57,729 nt of DNA from the NCBI GenBank assembly GCA_022781925.1, contig JALESO010000046.1, positions 1 through 57,729 of the forward strand. The letters run 5' to 3'. The notes beneath the pieces are model-generated. The model was given only the letters and a program-made list of their open reading frames with translations. It made no database searches and was not told the DNA's origin. The DNA is from Lachnospiraceae bacterium. Its GTDB lineage: Bacteria; Bacillota; Clostridia; Lachnospirales; Lachnospiraceae. The stretch's first letter is position 1; each line of letters begins with the position of its first letter. Of this stretch, positions 1 through 7,283 are shown piece after piece. A program made the position numbers and the translations under genes.

Positions 1-50
1 TCCAGAATTTATTTATTAAAGGAAAAACAGAGTACGAACTAAAAAATAAG

Positions 51-96
51 ACTGTCGCTGTAACGGTAATAAATCGTGAAGCGACAGTTTGTTTTT
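51..96. terminator. Bidirectional intrinsic terminator
   Basis: A 9-bp perfect inverted repeat (ACTGTCGCT at 51-59, AGCGACAGT at 80-88) is flanked by T-rich tracts on both strands. It lies 16 bases past the stop codon of the minus-strand MATE gene and probably ends that transcript. It may also stop transcription entering from the left. Confidence 0.75.
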
Positions 97-111
97 ATAT
101 GAGCGTCTGGT

Positions 112-1434
112 TTATTTCCTGATTTTATATAATACGAGACCTGTGAGGCATGAAATCGCTTCAGCTACAAGCAAAGAAAAAATAACTCCGTTTACCTTAA
201 AAAGATAATTCCCAAACGCGATGGCAGGGATGAGTATCAGCCCTCTCATAACGGACATGATAACAGCCGGGGTTCCTTCTCCTTTTGCCTGAAAAATTCC
301 AGTCAGAAGTCCAGCGCCTGCCGCAAAAAAAGAAGAACAGAGCTGGATGGTCAGGATGTAAGCTCCTATGCGGATGACATCCGGATCATTTGAAAAACAG
401 TGAATGATAAAATTCCTGCAAGTAAACAAAATGATAAATAAACCCGTGATGATCAGCGCTAAATACAGAGAAGTCTTTTTGATGATTTCTTTCATACGGA
501 GCTTATTTCCGGCACCATAGGCGACAGCGATAAGTGGAATGACACCCAGATAAAGTCCCATGCCGATCAGATCCACAATCTGCACAAGTTTTTGCGAAAT
601 TCCAAATCCGGCAAGCACATAATCGCCATATTTTAAGGCATAATAGTTAAACATGAAGCTTGAAACAATCAAAAGAATATCTAGTAACATTGCAGATAAT
701 CCAACGGAAAAAATTTCTTTTAACATTTGTTTTTCAAATCTGAAATGTTTCGGAAGAACCGATAACTGATTGTCTGCATGGCAGATACAGATAATGTAGT
801 AAATAACAGCGGTAGCATTTCCAAGCACGGTAGCAATCGCTGCACCACTGATACCGAGATGGAACCCGAACATCAAAATTGGATCAAGAATGATATTTGT
901 ACCAACACTTATCATCATTCCAATCATGGATTGTACGGATTCGCCCTCACCTCTGATTAACTGTTCTAATGTAAAATTAGCAATAATAAATGGTGCACCC
1001 ATTCCGTAAAAAATCAGATACTGTCTGATATAGGAAAAAGTATTGGCATCAGCACCAAGCAGTTTTGTGATAGCATTGCTGAAAATGACGGATATTACCG
1101 CAGCCAACAGACCAAAGATAAATGACAGCCATAAGGTTGTAGCAGAGCATTGTCTGGTCTTGTCGGTATTTTCACTTCCTATCAGTCTGGAAAACAAAGT
1201 GCTTCCACCTGTTCCAAATAAATTCCCTATTGCCATTAAAATCGTTGTGAATGGTAACAGCAGTGAGATGGCTGCAAGTGCCGCTGTGTTATTTAATCTG
1301 CCGATGAAGAATGTATCTGTAAGATTGTAAATGATGTTTACAGACATCCCAAGCATCATTGGAATTGCCATGTGCCATATAGCTTTTGAGACAGGTGCGT
1401 CTAAAAGCCAGTAATTTTCGTTTTTCTGGTTCAT
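112..1434 (-). CDS. MATE family multidrug/cation efflux transporter (MATE-1)
   Basis: A polytopic membrane protein of about 440 residues with the twin six-helix MATE repeat. The first helix carries the MATE-like stretch AIPMMLGMSVNIIYNLTDTF, and the second half has a similar opening near residue 240. MATE proteins export drugs or cationic metabolites in exchange for H+ or Na+; the substrate cannot be read from sequence. I chose the ATG at 1434 (MNQKNENYW) because AAAAGGAGA lies just upstream. An in-frame ATG at 1488 lies inside a terminator-like hairpin and has no ribosome-binding site. The gene follows the MarR gene on the same strand, so it is a likely MarR target, but the hairpin between them should limit read-through. 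Confidence 0.9.
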   Translation of the reverse strand: MNQKNENYWLLDAPVSKAIWHMAIPMMLGMSVNIIYNLTDTFFIGRLNNTAALAAISLLLPFTTILMAIGNLFGTGGSTLFSRLIGSENTDKTRQCSATTLWLSFIFGLLAAVISVIFSNAITKLLGADANTFSYIRQYLIFYGMGAPFIIANFTLEQLIRGEGESVQSMIGMMISVGTNIILDPILMFGFHLGISGAAIATVLGNATAVIYYIICICHADNQLSVLPKHFRFEKQMLKEIFSVGLSAMLLDILLIVSSFMFNYYALKYGDYVLAGFGISQKLVQIVDLIGMGLYLGVIPLIAVAYGAGNKLRMKEIIKKTSLYLALIITGLFIILFTCRNFIIHCFSNDPDVIRIGAYILTIQLCSSFFAAGAGLLTGIFQAKGEGTPAVIMSVMRGLILIPAIAFGNYLFKVNGVIFSLLVAEAISCLTGLVLYKIRK

Positions 1435-1452
1435 TTTGTTTGTCTCCTTTTC

Positions 1453-1497
1453 AAAAAAATAAGTCCTGTGGAGTTCAAAAATCTCCATAGGACTTAT
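1453..1497 (-). terminator. Terminator-like hairpin directly before the MATE-1 ribosome-binding site
   Basis: On the minus strand a 15-bp stem with one mismatch (ATAAGTCCT.TGGAG pairing with CTCCA.AGGACTTAT) is followed at once by seven U. The ribosome-binding site of MATE-1 starts only a few bases later, so no promoter fits between them. Transcription must pass this structure to reach MATE-1, which makes it either an operon attenuator or a leaky terminator after marR. A TATAAT at 1509-1514 (minus strand) could start a short leader, but no good -35 box accompanies it. Confidence 0.65.
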
Positions 1498-1526
1498 CGC
1501 TGCTGATAATTATACAGTGCCTTTTG

Positions 1527-2180
1527 TTACTGGTTGCTTTGTCTGAAAATGTGGGGTGGGAATCCTTCTCTGTCAGGAACAGGTCCGTTATAGTTTTCGG
1601 AAAAGCGTTCTGCACCCGGTATATCTTTGGGTGGCCGCATATGTCCAAAGGCTCTTTCACGCATAGACATTAACTGTTCAAAATGCTCATCGCCCATACG
1701 CTCCCTTGCCTGAGACATCCAGTCACCCCATTCGTTTTCTCCGGAAGGATTTCCGGTTTGCGCTTGAAAAGCATCAATAATGCGATCCAAATACTGTGAC
1801 AGTTGCTGCAATTCTTCCGGGAGCAGACAGGAAAAGATATTTTGATAGTCTGTTTCCGGCTGTTGAAGCTGTTTTCCCTTTTCTGTCAGATGAACGATCA
1901 TAACGCGTTTATCACTTTTCGATGGTTTGCGTTCAACATATCCGTTTTTCTCCAGTTTATTGAGTAACTCATTCAGAGACTGCTGACGGATTCCAAGCAG
2001 ATAGGCCAGTTCTTTGGTTGCAATTTCCGGTTGGATTTTCAGCATGGCAAGAATTCTGCCCTGACCTCTGGTTGTGTCTGCAAATGGACCGGATTCTGCC
2101 TGACGGAACATCTGATGGCGTTTCATAAGCCATTGTAAAGTTGAGAGTTTTTCATAAATATCAGAATAAATATCGTCCAT
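1527..2180 (-). CDS. MarR family transcriptional regulator
   Basis: A 217-residue winged-helix DNA-binding protein. The helix-turn-helix region spans about residues 45-105: ATKELAYLLGIRQQSLNELL, then the wing NGYVERKPSKSDKRVMIVHL, the usual MarR wing with an Asp/Arg pair. MarR dimers usually repress efflux genes and release DNA on binding phenolic or drug ligands. The protein is longer than the usual 140-160 residues. The extra C-terminal tail (about residue 150 on) is rich in Gly, Pro, Arg and Phe and looks disordered. The ribosome-binding site AAAGGAGG precedes ATG 2180. It is the first gene of a minus-strand unit with MATE-1, and its own promoter carries matching operator repeats. Confidence 0.88.
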   Translation of the reverse strand: MDDIYSDIYEKLSTLQWLMKRHQMFRQAESGPFADTTRGQGRILAMLKIQPEIATKELAYLLGIRQQSLNELLNKLEKNGYVERKPSKSDKRVMIVHLTEKGKQLQQPETDYQNIFSCLLPEELQQLSQYLDRIIDAFQAQTGNPSGENEWGDWMSQARERMGDEHFEQLMSMRERAFGHMRPPKDIPGAERFSENYNGPVPDREGFPPHIFRQSNQ

Positions 2181-2202
2181 AATATGACCTCCTTTTGATT
2201 TG

Positions 2203-2267
2203 AACAGGTACCTTTAATAAATAATATACAGGCACCTGTTGAAAAAATCAAGAGGGTACCTGTATAT
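2203..2267. promoter_or_regulatory. marR promoter with three AGGTACCT-type operator copies
   Basis: On the minus strand TTGATT (2251-2246) and TATATT (2228-2223) are separated by 17 bases. An inverted repeat, AACAGGTACCT (2203-2213) and AGGCACCTGTT (2230-2240), places one arm inside the promoter spacer. A third copy, GGTACCTGTATA, starts at 2255. Arms of this size and position suit a MarR dimer repressing its own promoter. The repeats are visible directly; the assignment to this MarR protein is inference from adjacency. Confidence 0.6.
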
Positions 2268-2297
2268 TTTTTGTGAATCTTCATTTAAATTTTCCTG

Positions 2298-2328
2298 TTG
2301 ACTCTACAACTGTTATAGAGTTTATGAT
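2298..2328 (+). promoter_or_regulatory. MerR-type promoter (19-bp spacer with palindromic operator)
   Basis: TTGACT (2298-2303) and TATGAT (2323-2328) are 19 bases apart. The spacer is filled by a near-perfect 21-bp palindrome at 2301-2321, with outer arms ACTCTA and TAGAGT and inner arms AAC and GTT. An over-long spacer holding a dyad is the hallmark of promoters that MerR proteins activate by DNA distortion. The operon it drives ends in a MerR gene, so autoregulation is likely. Confidence 0.75.
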
Positions 2329-2361
2329 ATGTTTATATCAGATAAGAGAGAGGAATTTGTT

Positions 2362-3717
2362 ATGGAAAAAAATCTCACAACAGGAAGTGTGTTCAAAAAT
2401 GTAATTTTATTTTCACTTCCATATTTACTTTCCTATTTTTTGCAGACACTCTACGGAATGGCAGATTTGTTTATTATTGGACAATATGACGGTGTGGCGA
2501 GCACTACGGCGGTGTCTGTCGGCTCACAGATTATGCACATGATCACAGTTATGATCGTAGGTCTTGCTATGGGTACAACAGTAAGTATTGCACAGGCCAT
2601 TGGGGCAAATAACAAAAAACCGGCATCTGAGGCTATTGGAAATACAGTCGTTCTGTTTATGGGAGTTGCTGTTGCCGGAATGGTGTTGCTGCTTCTGTTC
2701 GTGCATCCGATTGTATCTGTAATGTCTACCCCGGCAGAAGCTGTAGGCGGAACAGTTACATATCTGACCATTTGTTTTATTGGTATCCCGTTTATTACAG
2801 CATATAACGTTATCAGTTCTATTTTTAGGGGGATGGGAGACAGTAAGAGTCCGATGTATTTTATCGCAGTGGCATGTGCCACGAATATTGTGCTGGATTA
2901 CGTTTTTATGGGAATTTTTAAGCTTGGTCCTGCAGGTGCGGCACTGGGCACAACTATTTCTCAGGCAATCAGTGTATTGGTTTCATTGACGGTTATTCTA
3001 AGAAGAAAAAGCGTTGTACTGATTAAGGCGGATTTCAAACCGCATCGTCCTGTAATGGGAAAAATAGTATCAATCGGTATTCCGATTGCTGTACAGGATG
3101 GCTTGATTCAGGTTGCATTTATTGTGATAACGATTATCGCGAACCAGAGAGGATTAAACGATGCAGCCGCTGTTGGCATTGTAGAGAAAATTATGAGTTT
3201 TCTGTTTCTGGTTCCGTCTTCTATGTTATCTACTGTTTCAGCTCTTGGAGCACAGAACATTGGGGCAAAGAAACCAGAAAGAGCGATTGAAACCCTGCGG
3301 TATGCTGTGCTAATTGCGGTTGGATTCGGAATACTGGCAACGATTGCAGTTCAATTTACTGCCGGATCAATCGTTTCTTTATTTACAGATGGAAGTACAT
3401 CAGAAGGTGCGGATGTGATAAGGCTTGGCAGTCAGTACCTGAGGGGGTATATCTTTGATTGTATTTTTGCCGGTATTCACTTTAGTTTCAGCGGTTATTT
3501 CTGTGCCTGCGGAAAGTCAGGACTGTCATTTTTGCACAATATTCTGGCTATTATACTGGTGCGAATCCCGGGAGTATATCTGACCTCACGAATGTTTCGG
3601 ACAACACTGTTTCCGATGGGACTTGCAACAGCGGCAGATTCGCTGCTATCAGTGTTAATCTGTTTGATTGCATTTTATGTGATATACCATAAAAAAGTGA
3701 TAAAGAAGGGAGCGTGA
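2362..3717 (+). CDS. MATE family efflux transporter (MATE-2)
   Basis: A 451-residue, 12-helix MATE protein with VILFSLPYLLSYFLQTLYGM in helix 1 and a GMADLFIIGQYDG segment typical of the DinF/NorM-like group. It exports drugs or cations across the cytoplasmic membrane using an ion gradient. The ATG at 2362 is preceded by GAGAGAGGA. An upstream ATG at 2329 sits at the expected transcription start of the MerR-type promoter, so it cannot be the start. The merR gene follows after 4 bases, and the pair resembles the bmr/bmrR logic (pump plus multidrug-binding activator), here with a MATE instead of an MFS pump. Confidence 0.9.
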   Translation: MEKNLTTGSVFKNVILFSLPYLLSYFLQTLYGMADLFIIGQYDGVASTTAVSVGSQIMHMITVMIVGLAMGTTVSIAQAIGANNKKPASEAIGNTVVLFMGVAVAGMVLLLLFVHPIVSVMSTPAEAVGGTVTYLTICFIGIPFITAYNVISSIFRGMGDSKSPMYFIAVACATNIVLDYVFMGIFKLGPAGAALGTTISQAISVLVSLTVILRRKSVVLIKADFKPHRPVMGKIVSIGIPIAVQDGLIQVAFIVITIIANQRGLNDAAAVGIVEKIMSFLFLVPSSMLSTVSALGAQNIGAKKPERAIETLRYAVLIAVGFGILATIAVQFTAGSIVSLFTDGSTSEGADVIRLGSQYLRGYIFDCIFAGIHFSFSGYFCACGKSGLSFLHNILAIILVRIPGVYLTSRMFRTTLFPMGLATAADSLLSVLICLIAFYVIYHKKVIKKGA

Positions 3718-3721
3718 TACT

Positions 3722-4549
3722 ATGGACAGAAAAGGACTATTTTCCATAGGTGAGGTATCAAAACTGTTTCACATCAGTGTCAGCAGTCTGCGGCATTATG
3801 AGAATGTTGGACTGCTTCACCCGGAATATACTTCACCGGATACCGGGTATCGTTATTATGGAACAGAACAGTTTGAGGTACTTAATACCATCAGATATTT
3901 GAGAGCACTGGATATGCCATTAGCCGAAATAGAGGACTTTCTGAAAAACAAGGATATAAGCAACATTGAGGAAAAGCTGATACAGCAAAAAAAGATTGTT
4001 CTGGAAAAGCAGCAGGAGTTGAAGCGCATTGAACAGAAAATAAACCACCGCTTGAATGGTTTATCAGAAGCACAGAATATGCCATTGGATACTGTGACAT
4101 TGGTACAGCTTCCGGCGAGTCGTATTGTGTGGGTGGAGGCTCCGTTGAAAATAGAGGCTTCGCAGGATATGGAAGCACCCATCAGAAAACTGGATCAGTC
4201 ACAGGCAGAGGCCGTTGTATTTCTTGGCAAAGTGGGACTTGGAATTTCGGCAGATCATTTGCAGAAATCAGAATATAAAAAATATGACGGCATTTTTTTA
4301 ATCCTGGATGATGAAGATATCTATGATGGAGAGACAATGCCTGTGGAGGAATCATTATGTGTCCGTCTGTGCTTTCGGGGCAGTCATGCGGAAGCTCCGG
4401 AACAGTATAAAAAATTATTGGATTATGTAAAAAAACATCAGCTGCAGATTGTCGGATTTTCCCGTGAGATTACACTCATCGATTATGGCATCACGAATGA
4501 TCTGGAAAAATTTGTGACGGAAATCTGTATTCCTGTAAAATGTGATTGA
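3722..4549 (+). CDS. MerR family regulator with GyrI-like effector domain (BmrR-like)
   Basis: A 275-residue protein. Residues 5-75 are a MerR winged helix (FSIGEVSKLFHISVSSLRHY, then GLLHPEYTSPDTGYRYY). Residues 76-118 form the dimerising coiled coil, rich in Lys, Gln and Glu. The rest, about 120-275, looks like the GyrI/BmrR ligand-binding fold, which binds hydrophobic cations in BmrR. It should activate the long-spacer promoter upstream of MATE-2 when drug is bound. It starts 4 bases after MATE-2, with the ribosome-binding site GAAGGGAG at the end of that gene. The family call is firm; ligand and target are inferred. Confidence 0.88.
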   Translation: MDRKGLFSIGEVSKLFHISVSSLRHYENVGLLHPEYTSPDTGYRYYGTEQFEVLNTIRYLRALDMPLAEIEDFLKNKDISNIEEKLIQQKKIVLEKQQELKRIEQKINHRLNGLSEAQNMPLDTVTLVQLPASRIVWVEAPLKIEASQDMEAPIRKLDQSQAEAVVFLGKVGLGISADHLQKSEYKKYDGIFLILDDEDIYDGETMPVEESLCVRLCFRGSHAEAPEQYKKLLDYVKKHQLQIVGFSREITLIDYGITNDLEKFVTEICIPVKCD

Positions 4550-4563
4550 TTGGAGGATTTGAA

Positions 4564-5223
4564 ATGTATTTTAGAGTGGAAAAAGAAATATTTGAGAAAT
4601 TACCAAATGCCTGTTTTGGAGTTGTTATGGCAAGAGGAATAGATAACAGTAAAGCATACCCTGAGATTGAAAAGTTGCTGACAGAAAGCATTCAGACAGC
4701 AGCATTACATTTTGATGGGAAAAAGGTAAAGGAAGAAGCGGAGATTCTGCCATACAGAGCGGCATTCCGTACACTTGGAATCAATCCGAACAAATATCTT
4801 TGCTCTATAGAGGCTCTTTTTACCCGTATTGCAAAAGGAAAGGGAATGCCATATATAAATCCAATTGTAGATTTGGGAAATGCTGTTTCTTTGAAATACA
4901 CACTGTCAATGGGGGCGCATGATTTAGGTGGAAGCAGTGAAGATATTTGTATCCGTTTAGCGAAAGAGGGAGATACATTTCTCCCATTTGGTGCAGATAC
5001 AGAAGAAACACCGGATGTTGGTGAAATTGTATATGCAGTCGGTCAGCAGGTGCGTACAAGACGCTGGACATGGAGACAAAGTGAACATGGAAAGATAACT
5101 GCTGATTCGACTGACATCTTCTTCCCAATCGATGGTTTTAATGATTTCAACAGAGACAACGTGATAAAGGCACAGGCAGAACTAGACAGTCTCTTGAAAA
5201 ATATTTTCCAATGTGAAACCTAA
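4564..5223 (+). CDS. B3/B4 tRNA-binding/editing domain protein
   Basis: A 219-residue stand-alone protein related to the B3/B4 domain of the phenylalanyl-tRNA synthetase beta chain, the module that hydrolyses mischarged Tyr-tRNA(Phe). Recognisable stretches are RAAFRTLGINPNKYLCSIEA, INPIVDLGNAVSLKYTLSMG and GAHDLGG. Free-standing members are common in Firmicutes and are presumed to act on aminoacyl-tRNA in trans; the substrate here is unknown. GGAGG lies 9 bases before ATG 4564. It starts 14 bases after merR on the same strand, so it is probably in the same drug-induced operon. An alternative ATG at 4546 overlaps merR and lacks a ribosome-binding site. Confidence 0.8.
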   Translation: MYFRVEKEIFEKLPNACFGVVMARGIDNSKAYPEIEKLLTESIQTAALHFDGKKVKEEAEILPYRAAFRTLGINPNKYLCSIEALFTRIAKGKGMPYINPIVDLGNAVSLKYTLSMGAHDLGGSSEDICIRLAKEGDTFLPFGADTEETPDVGEIVYAVGQQVRTRRWTWRQSEHGKITADSTDIFFPIDGFNDFNRDNVIKAQAELDSLLKNIFQCET

Positions 5224-5358
5224 ATTGGATTCATAGATAGCAATAACAGGGAAATGAAATTATAAAAATCTGGCTTGAAATCGAAAAAATTTATATTACA
5301 ATGATTTCCATAAAGTGATTAAAAAAGATTCCACCATTGTTCATTATAAAGTTGCCTA

Positions 5359-5850
5359 TTACATCAAATCCATTTTATCCCAAAGAATATTGCCATTGAC
5401 ATCCAGATATTCTTCATCTACATGAATAGCTTCAACCTTTCCGATGAACAATTCATGTGTACCCGGCATAGTACTGTCCACAACACTGCACTCAATGCTT
5501 ACCGGACAATCTGTAAGGATAGGGGCATCTACATAAGTTGCATCTTCCCATTTGATGTCGGCTTTTGCAAATTTATCTTCATCTCTTCCGGAAGCTGAGC
5601 CAAGATAGCCATATTCTTTTTTATAGCTCTTTTTCGGGAAATGGATTACAAAGCAGCCGGATTCCTTTACTATATGGTGGGAATATCTTGCAGGTGTGAT
5701 GCCGACCATTACCATAACCGGATCAAGGCTTACATTGGCAACGAAGCCAACTACCAAGGCATTGTTTTTGCCATCTTTGTCCCTGCAGGAAACGATTGTC
5801 TGAGGGAGCGGCTGGACACAAAGTACAGTATTAGATGCTAATTTTTTCAT
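5359..5850 (-). CDS. Flavin reductase family (FMN-binding split-barrel) protein
   Basis: A 163-residue protein of the flavin reductase/NimA-like split barrel family. Family-typical parts are the N-terminal strand CVQPLPQTIVSC, the flavin-contact stretch NALVVGFVANVSLDPVMVMV and the ending GNILWDKMDL. Such proteins bind FMN and reduce it or a partner with NAD(P)H in the cytoplasm; the substrate is not evident. Its ribosome-binding site GGAGG is made from the last codons (TGG AGG) of the alcohol dehydrogenase remnant just upstream, so translation of the two is probably coupled. The AraC gene upstream on the same strand may regulate it. Confidence 0.82.
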   Translation of the reverse strand: MKKLASNTVLCVQPLPQTIVSCRDKDGKNNALVVGFVANVSLDPVMVMVGITPARYSHHIVKESGCFVIHFPKKSYKKEYGYLGSASGRDEDKFAKADIKWEDATYVDAPILTDCPVSIECSVVDSTMPGTHELFIGKVEAIHVDEEYLDVNGNILWDKMDLM

Positions 5851-5856
5851 TGATTT

Positions 5857-6024
5857 TTACCTCCATTCGTTTTCAAAAATTGTAAGATAGTCATACTTTT
5901 TTACGGATTGACCACCAATCGCAATGAGTGCCTTTTTACCCGGAAGCTGTTCGCTATGAAGTTCACTCAGTTTTCCGGGACCGAAAAGCACTTTCGTAGG
6001 CATGTAGAAATTAAAATTATACAT
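5857..6024 (-). pseudogene. N-terminal remnant of an iron-containing alcohol dehydrogenase
   Basis: A 55-codon frame with a strong ribosome-binding site (CAGGAGG) before ATG 6024. It encodes MYNFNFYMPTKVLFGPGKL, followed by GKKALIAIGGQSVKKYDYL. This matches the start of iron-containing (butanol-type) alcohol dehydrogenases, which continue for about 385 residues. Here the reading frame ends with TGG AGG TAA, and the flavin reductase begins 6 bases later. Everything after the first nucleotide-binding strands is missing, so no enzyme can be made. The intact start and ribosome-binding site suggest a fairly recent internal deletion, or retention as a coupled leader cistron. I recognised it by motif, not by database search. 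Confidence 0.7.
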
Positions 6025-6165
6025 ATTTAGTACCTCCTGTTTTAGTGAATTTTCCAGAATCTCTCTGAATCTGAAGTAATTATATAATTATGTCGGCAGA
6101 GAGGGCACTATTGTATGTTAATAAATATAGTGGTAATTTCTAATATATATTTTGGAGACAGAACA

Positions 6166-7119
6166 TTATGACATAGATTTCAGATACTCTCTCGGGGGCA
6201 TTCCGTAATATTCTTTGAATGCTTTGTAAAAGTTACTGTGATTACTGTAACCGAGAAGTACAGAAATTTCCTCAAGTGAAAGGGATGTATTTTTCATCAG
6301 AAGAACTGCACGTTCCATTCTTTTTTCAAGCAGGATTTCTGTGAATTTTCTGCCGGTTTCTTTGTGAAGAAGCGTAGAAATATAGTTTGGATGATAGGAA
6401 AAATGTGCCGCAATGTCTTTTAAGGTGACAATATCCGAATGATCTCCCATATAGTCTATAATCTGTTCTGCAAGTGATTTTTCTGCTGTGCCGCTTTTTT
6501 CTATCCGATATCTTCGGGCAATTTCAAGCAACAGCGTCTGGAGCATGGATTTCAATATACGCTGGGTATCTTTCTGCCTGTCAGCGTATTCCACTGCCAT
6601 AAGCTCAAGAATCGTGCGGATGGCATGATCTTTCGTAACAGGCAGATGGATATATTCGTCCGAAAATTTATTGGTCTGTGGTTCGACAAAGAAACGGAAA
6701 AGAGCAGAATCCGTATATACTGTTGGCAGGTATTCCCGGAAAAAGGAATCCTTACGGATGAGCACACCAATAATCACTACATCCTCGTTACTGTCAGCAC
6801 GCAGAGCATAGCCACTGTAAGGCTGTCCGATATAACATTCATCTTCGTTTATTGTGATCAGATTATTATATTTTTCGGATAAAGCCTGATAGCTATTTTT
6901 GTATGCATAGTTGATAAAGAAAAAATCCTGCCTGTGAAAGGGTTCATGTATCTGTTTCCCTTTGAAAACGCATATCAGCACATCCTCATCATCCGGACCA
7001 GGCCAGTAGGAGGTGACATCTCCGGGCACACCGGTATTCATCTGATGAAAGGTCAGGTCAAGAGAATCAAAAGCAATTCCCAGTTTGTTAATGGCGAGAT
7101 CAATATATTTATTACGCAT
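6166..7119 (-). CDS. AraC family transcriptional regulator
   Basis: A 317-residue regulator. The first 200 residues form a cupin-like sensor domain. The last 100 are the double helix-turn-helix of AraC: ITLKDIAAHFSYHPNYIS-like motif around residue 230, and the second helix pair SLEEISVLLGYSNHSNFYKA followed by FKEYYGMPPREYLKS. Such proteins activate metabolic or stress genes on binding a small ligand. ATG 7119 (MRNKYIDLA) has AAAGGAGTCC upstream and is preferred to the ATG 33 bases earlier. It is divergent from MATE-3 and lies upstream of the dehydrogenase remnant and flavin reductase, so either side could be its target. Confidence 0.88.
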   Translation of the reverse strand: MRNKYIDLAINKLGIAFDSLDLTFHQMNTGVPGDVTSYWPGPDDEDVLICVFKGKQIHEPFHRQDFFFINYAYKNSYQALSEKYNNLITINEDECYIGQPYSGYALRADSNEDVVIIGVLIRKDSFFREYLPTVYTDSALFRFFVEPQTNKFSDEYIHLPVTKDHAIRTILELMAVEYADRQKDTQRILKSMLQTLLLEIARRYRIEKSGTAEKSLAEQIIDYMGDHSDIVTLKDIAAHFSYHPNYISTLLHKETGRKFTEILLEKRMERAVLLMKNTSLSLEEISVLLGYSNHSNFYKAFKEYYGMPPREYLKSMS

Positions 7120-7283
7120 AAGAAGGACTCCTTTTTTTATAATCTGTCCCAATTATATATCATGATATTAGAAAACACCACCTCAATTATTAAGAAATGA
7201 TAGTGATTGGCTGACCACCTATATTTAAAATAAAATCATAAGTTGAGATTAAAATACCATTTGAAATTTGGAGGAAAACATGT

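Noticed and set aside
1435..1488. Longer MATE-1 start at ATG 1488 with 18 extra residues
   Set aside because: The extra codons lie in a terminator hairpin and have no ribosome-binding site; the extension does not look like a MATE N terminus.
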